A stretch of 64,000 nt of DNA from Paracoccus albus (GTDB lineage: Bacteria; Pseudomonadota; Alphaproteobacteria; Rhodobacterales; Rhodobacteraceae). Where the stretch lies: NCBI RefSeq assembly GCF_027913035.1, contig NZ_CP115775.1:3254812-3318811 (forward strand). Direction: 5' to 3'. The notes below the pieces were generated by a model. The model did not search any database. It was not told the DNA's origin and saw only the letters and a list, made by a program, of their open reading frames with translations. The stretch's first letter is position 1, and each line of letters starts with the position of its first letter. This document shows positions 8,683 to 17,625 of the stretch, in pieces. A program made the position numbers and the translations under genes.

Positions 8683-9694
8683 GCAGGTGGTCGCGGCCCA
8701 GCAGTTCAGCAATCTGAACAAGGTTCAGCGCCGAGCCTTTGCGCAGGCTGTCGCAGACGATCCACAGGTTCAGCCCGTTCTCAACCGTGGCATCTTGCCG
8801 GATGCGGCTGACAAAGGTTGCGAAGTCGCCGGCGCTTTCGACCGGCGTGACGTAACCACCGTCCTCGTTCTTGTCGATGACCAGCAGGCCGGGAGACTCT
8901 CGCAGAATGTCCCGCGCCTCGTCCTCATCCAGAAAATCCTCGAACTCGACATTGACCGATTCAGCATCGCCGACAAAGACAGGCACGCGAACGCAAGTGA
9001 CCGACACACGGATCGAGGGGTCGAGTATCTTCTTGATCTCTGCCTTGATCTGCCATTCGGCGCGGCTGTTGCCGTCCTCCATGAAGTCCCCGACCTGAGG
9101 GATCACGTTAAAGGCCATCTGGCGCGGAAAGACCGAAGGTTCGACTTCCTGACCGGGGACATACATGCCCTTGGTCTGGTTCCACAGCTCATCCATTCCC
9201 TTCTTGCCCGCCGACATGACCGACTGATAGGTCGAGGCGACGACGCGACGGATGCGGGCGCGATCATGCAGCGGTTTCAACGCGACGACCAGCTCAGCCG
9301 TGGCGGCATCCGGGCTGGCGATGATCATGCGTTCACGATAGCCCTCAATCACTGCCGGGTTCACCTCTGGCACGATCAGAGGAACCGCGGGGTCCATGCG
9401 GAAAGCCGATGAGGCGTCGATCACGACGCAGCCCTGATCGGTTGCGAGATGCGCATATTTGCGCGCATCGTCCGCATCCATTGCAAAAAGGGCGATATCA
9501 TATCCGCCGAAATCGAAGCTTTCGATGTCGCGGGATTTCAGCGTGTCGTCGCCAAAGCTGATCTCGGTCCCCAGTGAACGGCGCGGGCCAAGCGCTGCTA
9601 CTTCGTCGGCGGGAAACTCTCGCTCTGCCAGAATGTTCAGGATTTCGCGGCCCACATCGGTCGTGGCGCCGGCAACTGCAATTCTATAACCCAT
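8672..9694 (-). CDS. aspartate-semialdehyde dehydrogenase homologue lacking catalytic residues (probable pseudoenzyme)
   Basis: The 340-residue protein aligns along its whole length with alphaproteobacterial Asd: nucleotide-binding start GATTDVGREILNILAER, VPLIVPEVNP, VVALKPLHDRA, AFNVIPQ, and the C-terminal LRKGSALN. The active site is altered. The motif normally read as NPNCST is SPDAAT (127-132), so the catalytic cysteine is Ala130. The usual PVFVGHSE is PVFVGDAE, so the catalytic histidine is Asp243. The phosphate-binding Arg99 and Gln157 remain. Normal dehydrogenase chemistry should be impossible, and a functional asd must lie elsewhere. There is no frameshift, and ATG 9694 has a good AAAGGAG site. 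Confidence 0.85.
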   Translation of the reverse strand: MGYRIAVAGATTDVGREILNILAEREFPADEVAALGPRRSLGTEISFGDDTLKSRDIESFDFGGYDIALFAMDADDARKYAHLATDQGCVVIDASSAFRMDPAVPLIVPEVNPAVIEGYRERMIIASPDAATAELVVALKPLHDRARIRRVVASTYQSVMSAGKKGMDELWNQTKGMYVPGQEVEPSVFPRQMAFNVIPQVGDFMEDGNSRAEWQIKAEIKKILDPSIRVSVTCVRVPVFVGDAESVNVEFEDFLDEDEARDILRESPGLLVIDKNEDGGYVTPVESAGDFATFVSRIRQDATVENGLNLWIVCDSLRKGSALNLVQIAELLGRDHLQKG

Positions 9695-9804
9695 CAGGAA
9701 AACTCCTTTGCTTGGGGCGCGATATAGGTGCAGGGTTCGTGTAGGGGAAGTGTAATTCCCTTATTCTTCAGCGACAGGACGGTGCAAGCGTGCCGATGCC
9801 GGGC

Positions 9805-10500
9805 TCAGGCCCCAAGAAACTGACGGCGGGGCTCTCCGGCGATCGAAAACGCTTCGGCATCCCCATCCCATACGACCTGACCGCGTGACATCAGCGTCAC
9901 GCGATCCGAAATCGCAGTGGCAAAGCTGACATTCTGTTCCACCAGAAGCGTAGTCATTCCGGCTGATTTCAATTCAACCAACGCATTTCGCAAGATGTGC
10001 AGCATCTGAACCGACAGCCCCTCCGCCGGTTCATCCAGCATCAGCAACCGGGGCGAGGTCATCAGAGCCCGCCCGATTGCAAGCATCTGCTGCTCTCCGC
10101 CCGACAGCGCGCCGGCGAGGGCATTCAGCCGCGTGCCCAGATTGGGAAACAGCGCTATGACGCGGTTCACATTCCACTCGCCAGAACCGATACGACCGGC
10201 GAGCGTCAGGTTTTCGCGAACGGACAGTGTTGCAAAGACCTCGCGCCCCTCGGGGACATAGCCGATACCCGCCCGCGCGATCTTCGTCGTCGACCAGTGC
10301 GAGATATCCTGTCCGGTAAAGGTCACGCTGCCGCGCTGCGCGGGCACTATACCCATGATGCGCCGCAAGGCCGTGGTCTTCCCGGCGCCGTTCCGCCCCA
10401 GAAGCGCGTGGACCTTTCCGTCAGTAACCAGCATGCACAAGCCATGCAGCACGGGTGTGCTGCCATATCCCGCAGTGAGGCCAGAAAGCTCAAGCATCAT
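9805..10500 (-). CDS. livF: branched-chain-amino-acid-type ABC transporter ATPase (LivF)
   Basis: The 231-residue ATPase of the HAAT class has Walker A GRNGAGKT at 35-42, a canonical signature LSGGEQQ at 132-138, Walker B LLMLDEP at 152-158, and a switch-region VEQN in place of the usual histidine, as is normal for LivF. It is the last gene of a five-gene operon on the minus strand and overlaps the end of livG by 11 bp. It pairs with LivG to power the LivHM channel. ATG occurs twice in tandem at the start; the first is given here. Confidence 0.92.
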   Translation of the reverse strand: MMLELSGLTAGYGSTPVLHGLCMLVTDGKVHALLGRNGAGKTTALRRIMGIVPAQRGSVTFTGQDISHWSTTKIARAGIGYVPEGREVFATLSVRENLTLAGRIGSGEWNVNRVIALFPNLGTRLNALAGALSGGEQQMLAIGRALMTSPRLLMLDEPAEGLSVQMLHILRNALVELKSAGMTTLLVEQNVSFATAISDRVTLMSRGQVVWDGDAEAFSIAGEPRRQFLGA

Positions 10501-11197
10501 AGATGGCTTTCAGCGCCGGGCGGGCACCGGATGGGCCTCCGTCAAATGCGATGCGGCCTGCATCCAGTACGACAATGCGTTCAGCGACAGAGAACGCAAG
10601 ATCCAGGTCATGTTCGATCACAATGATCGTCAGGTCCCGCGGCAGGTTTGCGATAAGGTCATGGATCTGTCGTGCCCCGCCCGGACCGAAGCCAGAGGCC
10701 GGTTCATCCAGCAGCAGCACATCCGGGCGTCCCGCAAGCGCCAGCCCAAGGTCCAGCCGGCGTCTATTGCCGTGATCGATGTCCCGGGCTGGTCGTTCCA
10801 GATCAACCAATCCCACCTGTTCCGCAATGTCACGGGCCGCACGGCGCAACGCGGGGTCGCGCAAGGGATCGCCGCCAATGCTTCGCTGCTCCAGCCCGGC
10901 AATGATCAGGTTCTCTTCCAGCGTAAAACGCTCAAACAAGGTTGCTTGCTGAAAGCTGCGCCCCAGCCCTGCACGGGCCCGGACATGCGGCGGATCGTGG
11001 GTGATGTCGTTGTCCTTCAACACGATCTTTCCGGCTTCGGGTGTTATTTCGCCTGCGATCAATCGAAACAATGTGGTCTTGCCCGCGCCGTTGGGACCAA
11101 GGATGACCAGGCGTTCGCCTCGCATTACCGACAATGTCAGGTCGCGAATGACCTCAACGCCGCCAAAGCTCTTGTGCAACCCCTTAACCGAAAGCAT
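10490..11197 (-). CDS. livG: branched-chain-amino-acid-type ABC transporter ATPase (LivG) with an atypical signature motif
   Basis: The 235-residue ATPase has Walker A GPNGAGKT (34-41), Walker B LLLDEP (161-166) and switch His196 in VIEHD. The ABC signature, usually LSxGE or LSGGQ, reads IDHGNRR at 140-146 and so lacks the conserved serine; the partner LivF keeps a normal one. The start at 11197 (MLSVKGLHKSF) gives the usual LivG N-terminus and overlaps livM by 14 bp. A longer in-frame start at 11239 is possible but would lie deeper inside livM. The atypical signature may mean one composite ATP site is weakened. Confidence 0.88.
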   Translation of the reverse strand: MLSVKGLHKSFGGVEVIRDLTLSVMRGERLVILGPNGAGKTTLFRLIAGEITPEAGKIVLKDNDITHDPPHVRARAGLGRSFQQATLFERFTLEENLIIAGLEQRSIGGDPLRDPALRRAARDIAEQVGLVDLERPARDIDHGNRRRLDLGLALAGRPDVLLLDEPASGFGPGGARQIHDLIANLPRDLTIIVIEHDLDLAFSVAERIVVLDAGRIAFDGGPSGARPALKAIYDA

Positions 11198-12122
11198 GCC
11201 TGTACCAGCGTTCGAACTGACCATAGATGCCGTGACCACCCGCCAGCACCACCGCGATCAGGACAGCCCCGATGATCAGGTGCCAATGATCCGTCCAACC
11301 GGCTGACCAGTATTTCAGCGTCACGAAGACGGTCGCGCCAAGGGCGGGTCCAACCAACGTTCCAATCCCACCCAGGATCAACACGACCAACACCTCTCCG
11401 GATGCGGTCCACACCATCATTGCAGGAGAGATGAATTGCATATGCTGCGCCGCAAGCACCCCCGCAAACCCGGCAAGGGCCGAGGAGGCGGCAAAGCCAA
11501 TGGTTCTGACGCGGATCAGAGATAAACCGAGCGACGCGGCGCGTTGCGGGTTTTCGTGAACAGCTTCGAAGGTGCGGCCAAGGGCGCTGCGCAGAAACAG
11601 GGTTGCGAGGCCAAAGACGATCACGATCACCGCGATAGCGTAGAGCGCAAAGCTGAGCGGGTCGGTCAGGTCGCTGAACGGCAGGCTTGGACGCATGATA
11701 CCCCCCAGCCCATTGTCGCCACCCAGCCAGTCGGCGCTGAACGTCAGCGCCCAGATCATCTGACCAAAGGCCAGCGTCGCCATGATGAAATAGACGCCCT
11801 GCGTCCGCCCTGTGACCACCCCGATCAGCGCACCTGTCAACCCGGCTGCCGCGATGCCCGATGCGGCGGCGGGCCAGGGCGTCATCCCGTTCTGACCCGC
11901 CAAGGCATAGACATATGCGCCCACGCCCATGATCGCGCCGTGAGCCAGTGAAACCATGCCACCAAACCCGGCCGCAACATCCAATGCAATCGCAAGCACC
12001 GCAAGAATGGCGATTTCGGCAACGATCTCGCGCGCGAAGAAGCCACCAAATCCTGCGTAAAGCGCCAGTGAGATGACCAGAAGCACAAATGTGGCAAGGC
12101 GAAGGGGATTCAGCCTGAACAT
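11184..12122 (-). CDS. livM: branched-chain-amino-acid-type ABC transporter permease (LivM)
   Basis: The 312-residue protein is very hydrophobic, with about nine to ten predicted membrane segments beginning at residue 8. It carries the LivM landmarks VSLAHGAIMGVGAY, GRTQGVYFIMATLAFGQMIW and the coupling region GRTFEAVHENPQRAASLGL. The start MFRLNPLRL at 12122 overlaps the livH stop in a TGATG arrangement, which supports it over longer in-frame starts. Together with LivH it forms the channel of the importer. Confidence 0.92.
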   Translation of the reverse strand: MFRLNPLRLATFVLLVISLALYAGFGGFFAREIVAEIAILAVLAIALDVAAGFGGMVSLAHGAIMGVGAYVYALAGQNGMTPWPAAASGIAAAGLTGALIGVVTGRTQGVYFIMATLAFGQMIWALTFSADWLGGDNGLGGIMRPSLPFSDLTDPLSFALYAIAVIVIVFGLATLFLRSALGRTFEAVHENPQRAASLGLSLIRVRTIGFAASSALAGFAGVLAAQHMQFISPAMMVWTASGEVLVVLILGGIGTLVGPALGATVFVTLKYWSAGWTDHWHLIIGAVLIAVVLAGGHGIYGQFERWYRHAFG

Positions 12123-12988
12123 CAGTGCGACACCGCGCCTTTGAACAAGCCCTGCGGGCGCCAGATCAGTGCTGCGGCGAGTGCCGCGTAAATCAGGACG
12201 GAGCTGGCAGCGGGCCAGATTGCCGCGCCGAATACCTCGATAGCGGCCACGACAAGCGCACCTGCCGCCGTGCCGGAAATGCTGCCCATGCCGCCGATCA
12301 CGGTTACGATCAGGGCGGGAACAAGTGCGCTGACCGCCATGCCTGCACTGGCAGAGGTGATCGGGGCCGCAACCACACCGCCAAGCCCCGCCAGTGCGGC
12401 GCCAAGCGTAAAGACCCAAAGGAACAGCCGGTCTGTATCAATCCCGATGGCCCTTGCCATCGTCCTGTTCTCAACAGACGCACGCAGTGCAGCACCAAGG
12501 CCGGTCCGGTTCACCCCGAGCCACAGGAGCAAAGAAACCACGGCACCAATTGCGATGACAAACAGACGGTACAGCGGATAGCTGACCGACAGCATGTCGA
12601 GCCGCCCGCGCAGCGCAGAAGGGATATCGATCGACAACGGAACATCGCCCCACAGGATGCGCACGATCTCTGTTGCGATAAAGACCAGCCCAAAGCTGAC
12701 CAGAACCTGCGGCATCGGCCCCAATCGTGCGACCCGGCCCAGCAGGCCCAGGTAAAGGATCAGCCCGATTGCCCCGACTGTCACAGGGGCCAGGAACAGC
12801 GCCGCCCAGAAACCTGCCTGCACGCTTAACGTGACGCCGATAAAGGCCCCGAGCATGTAAAGCGCCCCATGCGCAAGGTTCACAAATCCCATCAGCCCGA
12901 AACTGACGGACAGCCCGGCCGCGATCAGGAACAGCAGCGCAGCATATTGCAGCGTATTCAGCGTCTGCAATATCCAGAAGGTCGTCAT
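12122..12988 (-). CDS. livH: branched-chain-amino-acid-type ABC transporter permease (LivH)
   Basis: The 288-residue inner-membrane protein has about eight membrane segments. It shows the LivH landmarks GLMGFVNLAHGALYMLGAF, the coupling loop GAALRASVENRTMARAIGID, and GGMGSISGTAAGALVVA. It begins directly after the stop of the binding-protein gene (TAAATG) and overlaps the livM start, so translational coupling through the operon is likely. Confidence 0.92.
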   Translation of the reverse strand: MTTFWILQTLNTLQYAALLFLIAAGLSVSFGLMGFVNLAHGALYMLGAFIGVTLSVQAGFWAALFLAPVTVGAIGLILYLGLLGRVARLGPMPQVLVSFGLVFIATEIVRILWGDVPLSIDIPSALRGRLDMLSVSYPLYRLFVIAIGAVVSLLLWLGVNRTGLGAALRASVENRTMARAIGIDTDRLFLWVFTLGAALAGLGGVVAAPITSASAGMAVSALVPALIVTVIGGMGSISGTAAGALVVAAIEVFGAAIWPAASSVLIYAALAAALIWRPQGLFKGAVSH

Positions 12989-14134
12989 TTACGGCATCGC
13001 GCAACCGTTGGGCGCATCCTGAACGGCCTCGACGGTGTCCAGCAGCTTGTGGGTCATGCCCTCGTCGCCTTCGACGGTCTCGAACACATAGACATTCTGC
13101 ACGATATTGTTGGTCGCCGGGTCAATCTTCAGCGGCCCACGTGGGCCGGTATAGGATACATTGGGCAAAGCATTCGCCAATGCCTCACGTCCCTCGACAC
13201 CTTCTTCCAGAGCTCCAAGCAGAAGGCGACCCGCGTCATAGCCTGCGACCACATATTCAGATGGCAGCGTATCGGGATGTTCCGCCTGATAGGCCGCGAC
13301 AAATGTGTCATTTTCCGGCGATTCCAGCGATGGAAGATAATGCAGCGCCCCGATCACGCCAGTGGCGGCCTTCCCCTGCTCTCTCAGGTAAAGCGGCGCG
13401 GTCAGGAAGCCGACGGAATAAAGCGGCATCTCTTCGGCGAGGCCGAAGCTGTCATACTGCCGGACAAAGCTGATCGCATCTGCGCCGCCGTAAAAAACAT
13501 ACAGTGCTTCAGCACCCGATGCCTGTGCCTTGGCCAGATACGGGCCAAAATCTTCTGTCTTGCCGAAAGGGGTGAACTCTCCTCCGACTATATCGCCGCC
13601 CGCCGCCTCGAACGCGGCAGAGAAGGCGCCGATCATCTGCTGGCCTGCCGCATAATCCGGGGCAAGCGTGTAGACGGAGCTTATCCCCTGCGCTGCCATC
13701 CATTCGCCCATCGGCCGGTTAAGCTGATCGTTCGAAAAGCTGACCCGCGTGATATAGGCAGAGCAGTCCTTTCCCGTTGCGTCGCTGTTACCCGCATTGG
13801 CGACGATCAGCGGCACCTGTGACTGATGCACAAAGTTGCGCACCGCGCCCAGCACGGCAGAGGAGACCACGCCCACCAGAACATCAGCCTCATCCTGCAT
13901 AACCAGCTTGCGCGCCATCGTCAGGCCGGTCTGTGGGTCGGCCTCGGTATCGGCCTCGACAATCTCGATATCGCTGCGCCCGCTTTCGGCAATGGCCATG
14001 CGAAAGCCGTCTTCGATGTCCTGACCGAGTGCTGCGTAATTGCCCGATGCGGGCAGCAACAGGCCGACCTTCGTATCTGCCGCCGCAGGAAGGGCGACTG
14101 CGGCCAGCAGGCAGGCGATACAGTATCTGTTCAT
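12989..14134 (-). CDS. periplasmic substrate-binding protein of the branched-chain-amino-acid ABC class
   Basis: The 381-residue protein belongs to the type I periplasmic binding-protein family used by HAAT importers. A signal peptide (MNRYCIACLLAAVALPAAAD) precedes the first lobe, which starts VGLLLPASGNYAALGQ. The start ATG at 14134 is chosen because it places the signal peptide at the N-terminus and follows a GAAGGA element; upstream in-frame codons add a non-hydrophobic leader. It is the first gene of the operon (binding protein, livH, livM, livG, livF). The ligand could be branched-chain amino acids, urea or aromatic acids and cannot be decided here. Confidence 0.88.
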   Translation of the reverse strand: MNRYCIACLLAAVALPAAADTKVGLLLPASGNYAALGQDIEDGFRMAIAESGRSDIEIVEADTEADPQTGLTMARKLVMQDEADVLVGVVSSAVLGAVRNFVHQSQVPLIVANAGNSDATGKDCSAYITRVSFSNDQLNRPMGEWMAAQGISSVYTLAPDYAAGQQMIGAFSAAFEAAGGDIVGGEFTPFGKTEDFGPYLAKAQASGAEALYVFYGGADAISFVRQYDSFGLAEEMPLYSVGFLTAPLYLREQGKAATGVIGALHYLPSLESPENDTFVAAYQAEHPDTLPSEYVVAGYDAGRLLLGALEEGVEGREALANALPNVSYTGPRGPLKIDPATNNIVQNVYVFETVEGDEGMTHKLLDTVEAVQDAPNGCAMP

Positions 14135-14209
14135 GAGGGGGTCCTTCGTGCAGTCCTCAACCCGGTGATATTGCGAGGATTCACGCCTGTCCATGGCGAA
14201 GGGCTGTAG

Positions 14210-14482
14210 TTTTGGCTATCTTCCGGGCGGTTCCAGAAACCACATTGCCGTTTCTTCGTCTGGGATCAGCCCATTGATCGGCGCGCCCTGGCAGGGCTTC
14301 AGGGCGCCGATGCGCTGTCAGCTGCCGTGCGCAGCGCCCTGTCGGTTGAAGACACGCTGGACCGCCTTCTCCGCCGCCAAGCTGGTCCGGATGGCCGAAA
14401 ACGAACCAGACGCGCGCGCGCGGCCTTACCAGACAAACCCGATCAGTCGGGCAACTTCCGTGCACGGATCAGCGTGTGCTGA
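14210..14482 (+). pseudogene. coding-like open stretch without a usable start (possible gene remnant)
   Basis: Between the binding-protein gene and the Fur-type gene, a plus-strand frame is open for 90 codons with codon use like the neighbouring genes. It includes CRFFVWDQPIDRRALAG and a following basic stretch LRRQAGPDGRKRTRRAR. There is no ATG; the first GTG is at 14327 and lacks a ribosome-binding site. The end overlaps the 3' part of the Fur gene on the other strand. It may be the tail of a decayed gene. I do not recognise the family. Confidence 0.25.
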
Positions 14483-14862
14483 CTGACGATTTCATAGCCC
14501 AGACGTTCCGCCAGTTCAGCGCGAAGCCGGTTGATCTCATCGCTCGCCAGCTCGATCATCTCGCCGGTTTCGACATCGACAAGGTGGTCATGCTCGGCCG
14601 CGGGCGAAATCTCGTAGCGGGCGGGTTCGTTTTCCAGCGACAGCTTGCGGATCAGCCCGGCCTCTTCCAAAGCTGACAGCGTCCGATAGACGGTCGCAAG
14701 CGACATGGAATCGTCCAGCCCTCTGGCGCGTGAAAGCAGTTCGTCCGCATTGGGGTGGTCCGCCGCCTCCATCAGAACAGACATCAGCGCCATGCGCTGC
14801 TGGGTGACACGCAGCCCGGCCTCTCGCAGGGCCTTTGCAAAATCGGTCGTCTCTGCGCTCAT
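14443..14862 (-). CDS. mur: Fur-family metalloregulator, probably Mur (manganese-responsive)
   Basis: The 139-residue protein is a Fur-family repressor. The winged helix contains LRVTQQRMALMSVLM and MSLATVYRTLSALEEAGLI, followed by the metal-binding segment AEHDHLVDVETGEMIE. It lacks the CxxC pairs that bind structural zinc in classical Fur and Zur. This is typical of the alphaproteobacterial Mur/Fur branch, which senses Mn(II) or Fe(II). It is transcribed divergently from sitABCD, with two palindromic boxes between them, so repression of manganese uptake is the likely job. The choice of Mur over Fur is an inference from context. Confidence 0.8.
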   Translation of the reverse strand: MSAETTDFAKALREAGLRVTQQRMALMSVLMEAADHPNADELLSRARGLDDSMSLATVYRTLSALEEAGLIRKLSLENEPARYEISPAAEHDHLVDVETGEMIELASDEINRLRAELAERLGYEIVSQHTLIRARKLPD

Positions 14863-14918
14863 CAGCGTGGCCCTTTGCTGTGTCGTTCCGGTCTAGCGTG
14901 AACTCGTCCTCCTGACAA

Positions 14919-14973
14919 GCAAATGCGAGCCATTTGCATTTAGACTTGACTATTGCGAATGAATTGCATTTAC
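14919..14973. promoter_or_regulatory. putative Mur/Fur boxes and promoter of sitABCD
   Basis: A perfect palindrome GCAAATG-N5-CATTTGC spans 14919-14937. A second, imperfect box lies at about 14953-14973 (AATG-N5-CATT core at 14958-14970). A -35-like TTGACT at 14946-14951 lies between the boxes, so a repressor bound here would block transcription of sitA. The sites resemble AT-rich Mur-responsive sequences of alphaproteobacteria. Confidence 0.65.
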
Positions 14974-14996
14974 AGCAATGAGGAGGTGATGGTGCA

Positions 14997-15908
14997 GTGA
15001 TGGGCAGTTCAGTCAAGAGAGCGGTAGCGTTGGGTCTTGTGCTTGGGGCAGGGCCGGCAGCCGCACAAGAAGACCGGATGAAGGTGGTCACGACCTTCAC
15101 CGTTCTGGCCGATATGGCGCAGCAAGTGGCAGGCGATGCCGCCGATGTCGTGTCGATCACGAAAGCAGGCGCGGATATTCACAGCTATGAGCCGACGCCG
15201 CGCGATTTCGTCCGCACTCAAGGCGCCGACCTGATCCTGCGCAACGGTATGAATCTGGAAATCTGGTTCGAACAGTTCCTGTCCAATCTGGGTGACCTGC
15301 CTTCAGTGACGCTGACCGAAGGGATCACGCCGATTCCGGTCGCGGCCGGTTCCTATCAGGGAATGCCGAACCCGCATGCCTGGATGAGCCTGTCGAACGC
15401 GATGATCTATATCGACAATATCGCCGCCGCATTCGCCACACATGATCCGAAGAACGCAGACGTTTATGGTGCGAATGCCGAAGCCTATAAGGCCCAGCTT
15501 GCCGAAGCGATATCACCATTGCGCGAAACGCTGGGGGCATTGCCTGAAAACCACCGCTGGCTGGTGACCTGCGAGGGCGCCTTTTCCTATCTTGCAGAAG
15601 ATTACGGGCTGAATGAGCTTTACCTCTGGCCGATGAATGCCGACCGGATGGGCACGCCGCAACAGATCCGATCCGTTATTGACGGGGTTCGCGATCACAA
15701 CGTCCCGACAGTGTTTTGCGAAAGCACCGTCAACACCGCGCCCGCCCGCCAGATCGCCCGCGAAACCGGCGCGTCTTATGGGGGGGAGCTGTATGTCGAC
15801 AGCCTGTCCGAATCTGACGGCCCGGTGCCGTCCTATCTGGAACTCTTGCGCAAGACGACCGGAACCATCGCGGCCGGTCTGGGCGGCGCAAAAGGAGCAA
15901 CGCAATGA
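14997..15908 (+). CDS. sitA: manganese/iron (or zinc) ABC transporter substrate-binding protein SitA
   Basis: The 303-residue cluster A-I metal-binding protein has a signal peptide ending in AAAQE. Its four ligands match the PsaA/SitA pattern: His62 in [10 protein letters not shown], His127 in NPHAWMS, Glu193 in [14 protein letters not shown] and Asp268 in YVDSLS. There is no His-rich loop of the ZnuA type, which favours Mn or Fe over Zn. The start is GTG 14997 or the adjacent ATG 15000, both served by AGGAGG at 14981-14986; GTG has the better spacing. It is the first gene of sitABCD. Confidence 0.9.
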   Translation: MMGSSVKRAVALGLVLGAGPAAAQEDRMKVVTTFTVLADMAQQVAGDAADVVSITKAGADIHSYEPTPRDFVRTQGADLILRNGMNLEIWFEQFLSNLGDLPSVTLTEGITPIPVAAGSYQGMPNPHAWMSLSNAMIYIDNIAAAFATHDPKNADVYGANAEAYKAQLAEAISPLRETLGALPENHRWLVTCEGAFSYLAEDYGLNELYLWPMNADRMGTPQQIRSVIDGVRDHNVPTVFCESTVNTAPARQIARETGASYGGELYVDSLSESDGPVPSYLELLRKTTGTIAAGLGGAKGATQ

Positions 15909-16771
15909 CCGCTGAACACGCCGACGATGGCATCCGCGCCGATGACGTCACCGTCACCTATCGCAACGGCCTGACGGCATTGCGCCATGCCAGCTTTGCC
16001 GTTCCGCGCGGCACGGTGACAGCCCTTGTCGGCGTGAACGGTGCTGGCAAATCAACGCTGTTCAAGGCGATCATGGGCTTTGTCCCCCTTGCGGGCGGTG
16101 ACATCAGCCTTCTGGGGATGAGCGTGCCAGAGGCTTTGCGCAAGAACCTTGTCGCCTATGTTCCCCAGTCCGAGGAAGTCGACTGGGCCTTCCCTGTGCT
16201 GGTCGAGGATGTGGTGATGATGGGCCGCTATGGAAAGATGAATTTCCTGCGCATCCCCACCAAATCCGATCATCAGGCGGTCGAGGCGGCACTTGCCCGC
16301 GTGAATATGCTGGACTACCGCCACCGCCAGATCGGTGAACTGTCGGGCGGCCAGAAAAAGCGCGTCTTTCTGGCGCGCGCATTGGCGCAGGACGGGCAGG
16401 TCATTCTGCTGGATGAGCCGTTCACCGGCGTCGATGTGAAAACAGAAGAACAGATCATCCGCCTTCTGGGCGAACTGCGCGACGAAGGCCGTGTGATGCT
16501 CGTTTCGACCCACAACCTCGGCTCCGTCCCGGAATTCTGTGACCGTGTCGTGCTGGTCAAGGGAACCGTGCTGGCCTATGGCCTGACCGAGACAACCTTT
16601 ACCCGTAAAAACCTGGAGGAAGCCTTCGGCGGCGTGCTGCGCCACTTTACACTCGGCGGCACCGATCTGCATGACGACGATGACGCCCGCAGCATCACCA
16701 TCTTCTCGGATGACGAGCGCCCGCTTGTCCATTATGGCGAGGAAATGAAGCGCCGTGAGGATGCGAAATGA
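15905..16771 (+). CDS. sitB: manganese/iron ABC transporter ATP-binding protein SitB
   Basis: The 288-residue ATPase has Walker A GVNGAGKS (43-50), signature LSGGQKKR (146-153) and Walker B ILLDEP (167-172). Switch His is in VSTHNLGSV. The C-terminal 40 residues form a histidine- and aspartate-rich tail (LHDDDDARS) seen in SitB-like proteins. The start overlaps the sitA stop by 4 bp, which indicates translational coupling. Confidence 0.92.
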   Translation: MTAEHADDGIRADDVTVTYRNGLTALRHASFAVPRGTVTALVGVNGAGKSTLFKAIMGFVPLAGGDISLLGMSVPEALRKNLVAYVPQSEEVDWAFPVLVEDVVMMGRYGKMNFLRIPTKSDHQAVEAALARVNMLDYRHRQIGELSGGQKKRVFLARALAQDGQVILLDEPFTGVDVKTEEQIIRLLGELRDEGRVMLVSTHNLGSVPEFCDRVVLVKGTVLAYGLTETTFTRKNLEEAFGGVLRHFTLGGTDLHDDDDARSITIFSDDERPLVHYGEEMKRREDAK

Positions 16772-17625
16772 GCATCCTTCTGGACCCGTTCACTTATGGC
16801 TTCATGCTCAGCGCCATGTCGGTCGCGGCCCTTGTCGGCGCGGTCTGCGCCTTCCTGTCCTGTTTCCTGATGCTGAAAGGCTGGTCGCTGATCGGCGATG
16901 CGCTGTCCCATTCGGTCGTGCCGGGTGTGGCGGGCGCCTATCTGCTGGGCTTTCCTCTGGCGGTTGGTGCCTTTCTGTCCGGCGGGCTGGCCGCAGCCGC
17001 CATGATGTTCCTGTCCGAACGATCCGGGCTGAAAGTTGATGTGGTGATCGGGCTGATATTCACCTCTTTCTTCGGGCTTGGCCTGTTCCTTGTGTCCGTC
17101 AACCCGATTGCCGTGGACCTGCAAACCATCACCATGGGCAATATCCTGACAATATCCGCCTCAGAGACACGGCAGCTTGCCATCATCGGTGTCGTCTCCA
17201 TCGCCATATTGCTGCTGAAATGGCGCGATCTGATGGTGGTGTTCTTCGACGAAAGCCACGCCCGGTCCATTGGCCTTCGCGCCGGGATGCTGAAGGCGCT
17301 GTTCTTCACGCTCCTGTCAGCATGCATCGTCGCGGCCATGCAGACGGTCGGCGCGTTTCTGGTCATCGCCCTTGTCGTGACGCCGGGTGCGACCGCCTAT
17401 CTGCTTTGCGACCGCTTCGGGCGGCTGATCGTCACCGCCGTCGCCATCGGGGCCATCACCAGCTTTATCGGCGCCTATATCAGCTTCTTCCTGAACGGCG
17501 CGACCGGCGGCGTCATCGTGGTCTTTCAGACCCTGATCTTTCTCGCCGCCTTCATCTTCGCACCGAAACACGGCATGCTCGCCGCCCGCCGCCGCGCGGC
17601 TCAGGCGCTGAGGGCCGCGCCATGA
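16768..17625 (+). CDS. sitC: manganese/iron ABC transporter permease SitC
   Basis: The 285-residue ABC-3 family permease has about eight membrane segments. It shows the family landmarks [20 protein letters not shown] near the N-terminus and [19 protein letters not shown] later. It overlaps sitB and sitD by 4 bp on each side (ATGA junctions). It is a paralogue of SitD, and the two together form the channel. Confidence 0.93.
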   Translation: MSILLDPFTYGFMLSAMSVAALVGAVCAFLSCFLMLKGWSLIGDALSHSVVPGVAGAYLLGFPLAVGAFLSGGLAAAAMMFLSERSGLKVDVVIGLIFTSFFGLGLFLVSVNPIAVDLQTITMGNILTISASETRQLAIIGVVSIAILLLKWRDLMVVFFDESHARSIGLRAGMLKALFFTLLSACIVAAMQTVGAFLVIALVVTPGATAYLLCDRFGRLIVTAVAIGAITSFIGAYISFFLNGATGGVIVVFQTLIFLAAFIFAPKHGMLAARRRAAQALRAAP

